Below, piece after piece: positions 1 through 5,486 of a stretch of 6,721 bases of DNA. Both the position numbers and the translations under genes were made by a program. The notes beneath the pieces are model-generated. The model made no database searches. It was not told the origin of the DNA and saw only the letters and a program-made list of their open reading frames with translations. Source of the stretch: JBFGWM01 sp041588495 (GTDB lineage: Bacteria > Pseudomonadota > Gammaproteobacteria > Pseudomonadales > JBFGWM01). Location of the stretch: assembly GCA_041588495.1 (NCBI GenBank), contig JBFGWM010000159.1:1-6721 (forward strand), in the 5' to 3' direction. Within the stretch, counting starts at the first letter, position 1. Each line of letters begins with the position of its first letter.

Positions 1-1
1 C

Positions 2-1021
2 GCCCGGATCCTGCTGCCGCTCCTGCTTGCCCTGCTGGTGTCCCTGTCGGTGCATCGGCTCTGGTGCGCCGAGCCCGTCGGCTACGAGCTCGTGGGGCCC
101 ACCATGGGCACCACCTACTCGGTGAAAATCGCGGAGCCACTGGACGCCCCGCGGGAGCAGCAACTGCGCGGTGTCATCGAGGCCACCCTGGAACGCGTGC
201 TCGCCCTCATGTCGACCTACCGGGAGAACTCGGAACTGTCCCGCTTCAACCGTGCGCGGCCCGGTGACTGGTTCGAGATCTCGGGAGAGACCGGCGAGGT
301 GCTGGCCACCGCGCAACAGGTCAGCGAACTCACCGGTGGCGCCTTCGACGTCACCGTGGGGCCGCTGGTCAACCTGTGGGGATTCGGGCCGGACGGACGC
401 CCGGAGCGGGTTCCCGTGGACAGCGAACTGGACGCCGCATTCGCGCGTACCGGTTACCGCCACCTGGAACTGGAAGCAGGGCGGGCGCGGCGCCAGCGGG
501 ACCTGTACGTGGACCTGTCCGCGATCGCCAAGGGCTACGCGGTGGACCTCGTCGCCCGGAAGCTGCGCGAGGCGGGCGTCAACAATTTCCTGGTCGAGAT
601 CGGCGGAGAACTGAAGGGGGTCGGCCGCAAGCCGGACGGCAGCCCGTGGCGTATCGCCATCGAGTCCGCCCACGAGGGCAGCCGGCGCGTACAGCGCGTG
701 GTCCGCGTCGAGGGCACGGGGATTGCCACGTCCGGGGATTACCGCAATTACTTCGAGCACGACGGCGTGCGCTACTCGCACACCATCGACCCCGCCACCG
801 GGCGGCCGGTGGCCCACGGCCTGGCATCGGTCACGGTGATCGATCCCAGCGCGGCGCGGGCCGATGCCATGGCCACGGCGCTCATGGTGCTGGGCCCGGA
901 ACGCGGCTACCGGCTTGCCGAGGAGCAGCAACTGGCTGTATTTTTTATAATCAGGCAGGATGGGACGTTCATCGAGCGGCACACCCCGGACTTTTCTCTC
1001 TACCTGGAACCCGAATCATGA
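2..1021 (+). CDS. apbE: FAD:protein FMN transferase ApbE, 5'-partial
   Basis: ApbE transfers FMN from FAD to a threonine of target proteins on the outer face of the inner membrane; in an nqr locus the targets are NqrB and NqrC. Family motifs are clear: PTMGTTYSVKI (98-130), STYRENSELSRFN (212-250), the TGGAFDVTVGPLVNLWGFG block (332-388), DLSAIAKGYA (512-541), TSGDYRNYF (728-754) and the metal-site region DAMATALMVLG (863-895). A GTG at 38 could be read as a start, but the frame is open to the left edge and positions 2-52 encode ARILLPLLLALLVSLSV, a hydrophobic stretch fitting a signal peptide or membrane anchor. The real start therefore lies outside the window and at least 339 residues are present. 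The cysteine after this stretch sits in RLWC, which is not a normal lipobox, so an uncleaved or type I signal is more likely than a lipoprotein. The stop overlaps the nqrM start by 4 bases. Family is certain; the NQR-specific role is inferred from nqrM next door. Confidence 0.95.
   Translation, partial: ARILLPLLLALLVSLSVHRLWCAEPVGYELVGPTMGTTYSVKIAEPLDAPREQQLRGVIEATLERVLALMSTYRENSELSRFNRARPGDWFEISGETGEVLATAQQVSELTGGAFDVTVGPLVNLWGFGPDGRPERVPVDSELDAAFARTGYRHLELEAGRARRQRDLYVDLSAIAKGYAVDLVARKLREAGVNNFLVEIGGELKGVGRKPDGSPWRIAIESAHEGSRRVQRVVRVEGTGIATSGDYRNYFEHDGVRYSHTIDPATGRPVAHGLASVTVIDPSAARADAMATALMVLGPERGYRLAEEQQLAVFFIIRQDGTFIERHTPDFSLYLEPES
937..951 (+). promoter_or_regulatory. AT-rich island with TATAAT inside the apbE 3' end
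   Basis: Inside the GC-rich apbE gene, the run GTATTTTTTATAAT contains a perfect -10 hexamer TATAAT at 946-951, about 67 bases before the nqrM start. No good -35 element lies 16-18 bases upstream; the nearest TTG-type match, TTGCCG at 915-920, is 25 bases away. The bases also encode VFFII, a hydrophobic strand expected near the ApbE C-terminus, so coding need alone may explain them. An internal promoter for nqrM is possible but unproven. Confidence 0.2.
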
Positions 1022-1269
1022 CCACTGTATTGCTGTTGACCTTCCTGATCATGGTCATATTGGTCACCGCCATGGCGGTCGGCGTCCTCGCCGGGCGCGA
1101 GCCCATCAAGGGCTCCTGTGGCGGCCTGCAGAAGGTCGGCCTTGACGGCGCCTGCGACATCTGCGGCGGTGACCGTGCGCGCTGCGAGGAGAACGTCGAA
1201 CCCGCCTCGGAGGACGACGACGGCGCCCTGTATTACGACGCCGGCGACGGATCCCCACGGAAACCCTGA
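1018..1269 (+). CDS. nqrM: Na+-NQR maturation protein NqrM (DUF539)
   Basis: NqrM is a small membrane protein needed for maturation of the Na+-translocating NADH:quinone oxidoreductase, thought to help deliver iron for the cysteine-ligated iron centre between NqrD and NqrE. The product has 83 residues, normal for the family. Residues 3-25 are one hydrophobic transmembrane segment, followed by a cysteine-rich part: C34 in GSCGG, C46 and C49 in CDICGG, and C56 in RARC. This four-cysteine pattern is the family signature. The tail from about residue 57 is acidic (SEDDDG) and looks disordered. The ATG lies in an ATGA overlap with the apbE stop and has no strong Shine-Dalgarno sequence before it, so translation is probably coupled to apbE. 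The order apbE-nqrM is the usual end of nqr operons, which implies nqrA-F just left of the window. Reading the frame further upstream as part of this protein would only translate apbE out of frame. Confidence 0.93.
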   Translation: MTTVLLLTFLIMVILVTAMAVGVLAGREPIKGSCGGLQKVGLDGACDICGGDRARCEENVEPASEDDDGALYYDAGDGSPRKP

Positions 1270-1296
1270 GCACACCACAACGCTTCTCCGGAAGAT

Positions 1297-1313
1297 CCCG
1301 GGTACGACCCGGG
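1297..1313 (+). other. GC hairpin downstream of nqrM
   Basis: CCCGGGT and ACCCGGG are perfect inverted repeats separated by the 3-base loop ACG, giving a 7-bp GC-rich stem 27 bases after the nqrM stop. No T-run follows (the next bases are CCAGCCCGTC), so it is not a canonical intrinsic terminator. It could mark the 3' end of the nqr transcript, protect it from exonucleases, or be chance in GC-rich DNA. The rest of the 1270-1406 gap holds no gene that I can support. Confidence 0.35.
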
Positions 1314-1362
1314 CCAGCCCGTCACGACCCGCCCCGGCGCGGCCCGCCATGTCCATTCGGGC

Positions 1363-1368
1363 TATACT
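1363..1368 (+). promoter_or_regulatory. Putative -10 element of the sthA promoter
   Basis: TATACT differs by one base from TATAAT and lies 44 bases before the sthA start, in an otherwise GC-rich gap. Transcription would begin near 1375 and give a leader of about 30 bases. At 16-18 bp spacing the upstream sequence is GC-only and offers no recognisable -35, so this would be a weak or activator-dependent promoter, if real. Confidence 0.38.
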
Positions 1369-1406
1369 AAGCCGGCGTATCCCGCTGAATAAAAAAGAGA
1401 ACCGAA

Positions 1407-2804
1407 ATGTCCGTCCACCAGTTCGACGTCGTTGTCATCGGCAGTGGCCCAGGCGGCGAGGGCGCCGCCATGAAAGCCGCCAAGCGTGGCAAACGGGTAG
1501 CCGTGGTCGAGATGCTGCCCCAGGTCGGCGGCAACTGCACGCACAAGGGCACCATCCCCTCCAAGGCGCTGCGCCACGCGGTCAAGCAGATCATCCACTT
1601 CAACACCAACCCGATGTTCCGCGACATCAACGAGCCGCGGTGGCTGTCTTTTCCGCGCGTGCTGCGCACCGCCAACAAGGTCATCAGCAAGCAGGTCCAG
1701 CTGCGCACCGACTTCTACGCGCGTAACCGGGTCCAGGTGTTCTTCGGGCGGGCCAGCTTCGTCGATGAAAACACCCTGGAAGTGGTGTCTCGCTCCGGGG
1801 GCGTCGAACGCATCCACACCCGGGAGGTGGTGGTTGCGACCGGCTCCCGGCCCTACCGGCCGACGGACGTGGATTTCAACCATCCGCGCATCTACGACAG
1901 CGACACCATACTCGACCTGCAGCACACGCCGCGCACCCTGATCGTCTACGGCGCCGGGGTCATCGGCTCCGAGTATGCGTCGATCTTCTGCGGACTCGGG
2001 GTCAAGGTCGACCTGGTCAACTCCCGTGACCGGCTGCTGGAGTTTCTCGACTACGAGATCACCGACGCACTCAGTTATCACCTGCGCAAGAACGGGGTGC
2101 TGATCCGCAATAACGAGACCTACGAGCGAATCATCGGCGCCGACAACCACGTGGTCCTGGAACTCAAATCCGGGAAGCGGATCCGCGCCGACGCGCTGCT
2201 ATGGTGCAACGGCCGCACCGGCAACACCGACGCCATGGGCATGGAACTCATCGGGCTCGAACCCAACGGCCGCGGGCAACTCGAGGTCGATGAACATTAC
2301 CGGACCAAGGTCGAGAACATCTACGCGGTCGGCGACGTCGTCGGCTGGCCCAGCCTGGCCAGCGCCGCCTATGACCAGGGCCGCAGCGCCGGTTCGGCGA
2401 TCACCCGGGACACGGACTACATGATGTACATCGACGAGGTGCCCACCGGCATCTACACGATTCCGGAGATCAGCTCGGTGGGCAAGACCGAGGAAGAACT
2501 CACCGCGGAAAAAATCCCCTACGAGGTCGGCCACGCGAAGTTCAAGGAAACCGCGCGCGCGCAGATCACCGGCGAGACCGTGGGCATGCTCAAGCTGCTG
2601 TTCCACAGGGACACGCTGGAACTGCTCGGCATCCACTGTTTCGGCGACCAGGCCTCGGAAATCGTGCACATCGGGCAGGCCATCATGCACGAGTCGGGAG
2701 GCTCCAATAACCTCAAGTACTTCGTCAACACCACCTTCAACTACCCGACCATGGCCGAGGCCTACCGGGTCGCGGCCCTGAACGGCCTGAACCGGGTCTT
2801 CTAG
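1407..2804 (+). CDS. sthA: Soluble pyridine nucleotide transhydrogenase SthA
   Basis: SthA is a cytoplasmic FAD enzyme that exchanges hydride between NADPH and NAD+, mainly removing excess NADPH. Its 465 residues match the usual length (about 466 in E. coli) and it is alike from end to end, including the C-terminal VAALNGLNR. The FAD-binding GSGPGG is at residues 12-17, the NAD(P)-binding GAGVIG at 182-187, and the second FAD motif GD at 309-310. In the position of the redox disulfide of related flavoprotein disulfide reductases there is C44-THKG-T49, so the second cysteine is threonine. The catalytic His of the HPTxxE motif is Tyr446 (YPTMAE 446-451). Both changes are normal for SthA and separate it from lipoamide dehydrogenase, glutathione reductase and mercuric reductase. 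The ATG is preceded by AAGAGA (1395-1400) 6 bases upstream, and protein similarity begins at this Met. It stands alone between two gaps, probably with its own promoter. With the nqr genes upstream it fits a cluster handling NAD(P)H. Confidence 0.97.
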   Translation: MSVHQFDVVVIGSGPGGEGAAMKAAKRGKRVAVVEMLPQVGGNCTHKGTIPSKALRHAVKQIIHFNTNPMFRDINEPRWLSFPRVLRTANKVISKQVQLRTDFYARNRVQVFFGRASFVDENTLEVVSRSGGVERIHTREVVVATGSRPYRPTDVDFNHPRIYDSDTILDLQHTPRTLIVYGAGVIGSEYASIFCGLGVKVDLVNSRDRLLEFLDYEITDALSYHLRKNGVLIRNNETYERIIGADNHVVLELKSGKRIRADALLWCNGRTGNTDAMGMELIGLEPNGRGQLEVDEHYRTKVENIYAVGDVVGWPSLASAAYDQGRSAGSAITRDTDYMMYIDEVPTGIYTIPEISSVGKTEEELTAEKIPYEVGHAKFKETARAQITGETVGMLKLLFHRDTLELLGIHCFGDQASEIVHIGQAIMHESGGSNNLKYFVNTTFNYPTMAEAYRVAALNGLNRVF

Positions 2805-2848
2805 GCCGCGACACCGGGTTCCGCTCCGCATGGCGGCACCGGGACGCA

Positions 2849-2877
2849 GTGCCACGGTACCCCTGAAATAGTACAAT
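2849..2877 (+). promoter_or_regulatory. Putative promoter of the sat/cysC gene
   Basis: TACAAT (2872-2877) is one base from the -10 consensus. GTGCCA (2849-2854), 17 bases upstream, matches TTGACA at four of six positions. Initiation near 2884 would give a leader of about 40 bases before the ATG at 2923. The rest of the 2805-2922 gap shows only a short stem CCGC-ATG-GCGG (2826-2836) and a repeated CACCGGG, with no T-run. I therefore cannot point to a terminator for sthA. Confidence 0.42.
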
Positions 2878-2922
2878 CAGCGCCTTTGCCATTTCGCAGA
2901 ACCTTCAGCAGGGGATTTTTGC

Positions 2923-4644
2923 ATGAGCGTCGGACTCGAACTGATCAGCCCTCACGGCGGGGAACTCAAGGACCTGTACCTGCAGGGCGAAGCGCTCGAA
3001 CAGGCGGCCCAGCAGGCCCGCGAGGTGCGCTCCTGGAACCTGACCCACCGCCAGCTCTGCGACATCGAGATGCTCCTCGACGGCGCGTTTTCGCCCCTGG
3101 AGGGATTCCTCGGCCGCGCCGACTACGAGAGTGTGCTGGAAGCCATGCGCCTGGCCGACGGGACCCTGTGGCCGATTCCGGTCACCCTGGATGTCAGCGC
3201 CGCCTTTGCCGCCGAGACCGGCACCGGGGAAACCATCGCCCTGCGTGACCAGGAAGGCGTGGTAATCGCGCTGATGGACGTCACCGACAACTGGCAGCCG
3301 GACAAGTCGCGGGAAGCCGAGCTCGTGTACGGGGCCGACGACCAGGCCCACCCGGCCGTGTTCTACCTGCACCAGGAAGCGGGCAGCCATTACCTGGGCG
3401 GCCGCCTGCGCGGCATCGAGGCGCCGCGCCACTACGACTTCAACCAGCACCGTTACACGCCGGCGGAATTGCGCCGCAAGTTCAGCGAACGCGGCTGGAA
3501 CAAGGTCGTCGCCTTCCAGACCCGCAACCCCATGCACCGCGCCCACGTGGAGCTCACCTTCCGCGCCGCGGCCGAGGTCGGCGCCAACCTGGTCATCAAC
3601 CCGGTGGTCGGCATGACCAAGCCCGGCGATATCGATCACTACTCGCGGGTGCGCTGCTACGAGCACGTGCTGAAGAAATACCCGGAAGCCACCACCATGC
3701 TGGTGTTGCTGCCGCTCGCGATGCGCATGGGTGGCCCCCGCGAGGCGGTGCTGCACGCGATCATCCGCAAGAACTACGGCTTCACCCACCTGATTGTCGG
3801 CCGCGACCACGCCGGGCCGGGCGCCAACAGCGCCGGCGAGGACTTCTACGGTCCCTACGACGCCCAGGAACTGGTCAAGCAGCACGAGAAGGAACTGGAG
3901 ATCGCCATGGTCCCGTTCCGGCTCATGGTCTACGTCGAGGAACGTGCCGAATACGAGCCCGTCGACGAGGTGGAAGAGGGCGCCAAGGTGCTGAAAATCT
4001 CGGGTACCGAGTTCCGGCGCCGCCTGCAGGAAGGGCTGGAAATCCCGGAATGGTTTTCCTATCCGGAGGTGGTCGAGGAGTTACGCCGCACGCACCCGCC
4101 GAAAGACCGCCAGGGATTCACCGTTTTCCTGACCGGCCTGCCCAGTTCGGGCAAGTCGACCATCGCCAACGCACTGATGGTCAAGCTCCTGGAACTCGGC
4201 GAACGCCGGGTCACCCTGCTCGACGGCGACGTGGTGCGCAGGCACCTGTCCAGCGAACTGACCTTCTCCCGCGAACACCGCGACCTGAACATCCTGCGCA
4301 TCGGTTTCGTGGCCTCGGAGATCACCAAGAACGGTGGCGCCTGCGTGTGCGCACCGATCGCCCCCTACGCCTCCACGCGACGCAAGGTGCGCGAGATGAT
4401 CACCCCCCTCGGCGGCTTCGTGGAAATCCACGTCGCGACCCCGGTGGAGGTCTGCGAGGAGCGCGACCGCAAGGGCCTGTACGCCCAGGCGCGGGCCGGT
4501 CGCCTGACCGGTTTCACCGGCGTCGACGATCCCTACGAGGTCCCGGAGAATCCCGAGTTGCGCATCGACACCACCCGGGAATCACCGGAACAGGCCGCAC
4601 AGGAGATCATCCTCAAGCTGGAGGCGCTGGGTTACATCCGCTGA
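2923..4644 (+). CDS. sat: Bifunctional sulfate adenylyltransferase / APS kinase
   Basis: This single chain of 573 residues makes PAPS from sulfate: ATP sulfurylase forms APS, and APS kinase phosphorylates it. Residues 1 to about 390 are the Sat part: SPHGGELKDLYL near the N-terminus, the nucleotide-binding QTRNPMHRAH (199-208), GRDHAGPG (293-300), KISGT (358-362) and IPEWFSYP (374-381). From about 398 a full CysC domain follows: Walker A GLPSSGKST (405-413), DGD (434-436), KGLY (517-520) and FTGVDDPYE (531-539). The order Sat then CysC is that of Aquifex and fungal fusions, opposite to animal PAPS synthetases, and the kinase part resembles the Aquifex one closely. The Walker lysine K411 is intact, so the kinase is probably active. 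The residue matching the phospho-serine of E. coli CysC (SPxR) is Ala480 (IAPYAS). The start follows AGGGGA (2910-2915) by 7 bases. No CysDN, CysH or APS reductase gene is in the window. Assimilation is the likely role; reverse ATP-forming use in sulfur oxidation cannot be excluded. Confidence 0.96.
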   Translation: MSVGLELISPHGGELKDLYLQGEALEQAAQQAREVRSWNLTHRQLCDIEMLLDGAFSPLEGFLGRADYESVLEAMRLADGTLWPIPVTLDVSAAFAAETGTGETIALRDQEGVVIALMDVTDNWQPDKSREAELVYGADDQAHPAVFYLHQEAGSHYLGGRLRGIEAPRHYDFNQHRYTPAELRRKFSERGWNKVVAFQTRNPMHRAHVELTFRAAAEVGANLVINPVVGMTKPGDIDHYSRVRCYEHVLKKYPEATTMLVLLPLAMRMGGPREAVLHAIIRKNYGFTHLIVGRDHAGPGANSAGEDFYGPYDAQELVKQHEKELEIAMVPFRLMVYVEERAEYEPVDEVEEGAKVLKISGTEFRRRLQEGLEIPEWFSYPEVVEELRRTHPPKDRQGFTVFLTGLPSSGKSTIANALMVKLLELGERRVTLLDGDVVRRHLSSELTFSREHRDLNILRIGFVASEITKNGGACVCAPIAPYASTRRKVREMITPLGGFVEIHVATPVEVCEERDRKGLYAQARAGRLTGFTGVDDPYEVPENPELRIDTTRESPEQAAQEIILKLEALGYIR

Positions 4645-4646
4645 CG

Positions 4647-4681
4647 GCGGGCCCGCATGATTTCTTTCCGGAATCCGGATT
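4647..4681. repeat. Small palindromes between the convergent sat/cysC and tatD genes
   Basis: The gap of 35 bases and its right edge hold GCGGGCCCGC (4647-4656, perfect 10-bp palindrome), a T-rich run TTTCTTT (4661-4667), TTCCGGAA (4666-4673) and AATCCGGATT (4672-4681), whose last two bases fall in the tatD stop codon. TCCGG-AAT-CCGGA (4667-4679) can form a 5-bp stem. On the plus strand the first palindrome followed by the T-rich run resembles a very short intrinsic terminator, but a hairpin would have only about 3 bp of stem with a 4-base loop. On the minus strand no T-run follows the stem. A terminator role is a guess. Confidence 0.25.
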
Positions 4682-5486
4682 AACCGTCGTGCAGGCGGAA
4701 CAAGCGCCGCGCGTTGGCGGCAGTCTCGGCGGCAAGCTGTTCGACGCTGCGACCAGTGCATTCCGCCACCGCCCCCAGCACCTCGGTGAGGAACGCGGGC
4801 TCATTGCGGCGGCCTTCCGGAACCGGGCGCAAGGTGCGCGGCAACAGCCACGGCGCGTCGGTTTCCAGTAGCAGGCGGTCGCGGGGAATCTCCCCCACCA
4901 GTTCACGCAGGTGCAGGCCACGACGCTCGTCGCAGATCCAGCCGGTGATGCCCACGTAGAGGTCGAGGTCCAGATAGCCATACAGTTCCTCGCGGCTGCC
5001 CGTGAAGCAGTGGGCCACCCCGTCCACGAGACCATCGCGAAAGCTGCGCAGTATTTCGACCTGGCGCGCGTGCGCATCGCGCTCGTGGAGGAATACCGGC
5101 ATGGCCAGGTCCGACGCCAGGGCCAGCTGTTCCTCGAAGGCGCGTTCCTGGTCTCCCGGCGGCGAATAGTTGCGGTTGAAGTCGAGGCCGGTCTCGCCGA
5201 TCGCCACCACTTCCACGGTCGCCGCCAGTTCGCGCAGTGCGGAAGCGGTATCAACCCCGAAATCCTTCGCCTCGTGGGGGTGTACCCCGGCCGTGGCATA
5301 CAGGCGGCCCGGGTAGCGCAGGGCAAGCTCGCGCGCGTCGCGGCTGGCGTCCTCGGAGGTGCCGGTCACCATGATGGTGCCGATACCGGCGTTCGCGGCG
5401 CGCTCCAGGACCTCTTCGAGATCGTACCGAAACGCTTTGTTGGTCAGGTTGGCGCCGATATCCACCAGGCCCGGAACCGGCGTCAC
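4680..5486 (-). CDS. tatD: TatD family metal-dependent hydrolase / DNase
   Basis: TatD proteins are cytoplasmic TIM-barrel metalloenzymes with DNase (3'-5' exonuclease) activity, linked to DNA repair and quality control. The name comes from linkage to tat genes in E. coli, not from a proven role in export. The 268 residues match family length. Visible metal-site motifs are GVHPH (67-71), E98 in GETGLDFNRN, H134 in HERDAH, H159 in HCFTG and D210 in ETDAPWLLPR. The N-terminus reads DIGANLT instead of the DxHxH of YcfH/YabD relatives. This marks the E. coli TatD subtype, as do GITGW and CDERRG at 180-190. The start is GTG, since the next Met is at residue 39, with GGAGGTGA 7 bases upstream. It overlaps the stop of the EAL/HDOD gene as GTGA, so the two are probably translated together. 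It runs convergent to the sat/cysC gene. No tatABC genes are present. Confidence 0.94.
   Translation of the reverse strand: MTPVPGLVDIGANLTNKAFRYDLEEVLERAANAGIGTIMVTGTSEDASRDARELALRYPGRLYATAGVHPHEAKDFGVDTASALRELAATVEVVAIGETGLDFNRNYSPPGDQERAFEEQLALASDLAMPVFLHERDAHARQVEILRSFRDGLVDGVAHCFTGSREELYGYLDLDLYVGITGWICDERRGLHLRELVGEIPRDRLLLETDAPWLLPRTLRPVPEGRRNEPAFLTEVLGAVAECTGRSVEQLAAETAANARRLFRLHDG

Noticed and set aside
376..1269. Possible long fusion upstream of nqrM in the same frame
   Set aside because: The frame is open through apbE, but the translated part is Arg/Gly-rich out-of-frame apbE. The protein begins at the ATG in the ATGA overlap.
1362..2150. Antisense open frame (262 codons) over sthA
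   Set aside because: Mirror of sthA codons with no recognisable domain and no own ribosome site; typical of high-GC genomes.
2552..2562. Alternating CG run that could form Z-DNA
   Set aside because: It is 11 bases, encodes the conserved TARAQ of SthA, and is expected by chance at this GC content.
1407..2804. Lipoamide dehydrogenase, glutathione reductase or mercuric reductase instead of SthA
   Set aside because: The second redox cysteine is Thr49 and the catalytic His is Tyr446, and the whole length follows SthA.
2905..3885. Long antisense open frame (326 codons) over the Sat domain
   Set aside because: Its translation shows no known motif and is rich in V, G, A and R as expected from the reverse of a GC-biased gene. 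The plus strand holds a full conserved enzyme here.
4647..4667. Intrinsic terminator for the sat/cysC gene
   Set aside because: The palindrome has no room for a loop beyond about 3 bp of stem and the T-run is interrupted and set 4 bases away, so I list it only as a palindrome region.
4613..5326. Second minus-strand open frame (237 codons) within tatD
   Set aside because: It is tatD read in another frame, giving an Arg/Ala/Ser-rich product without motifs.
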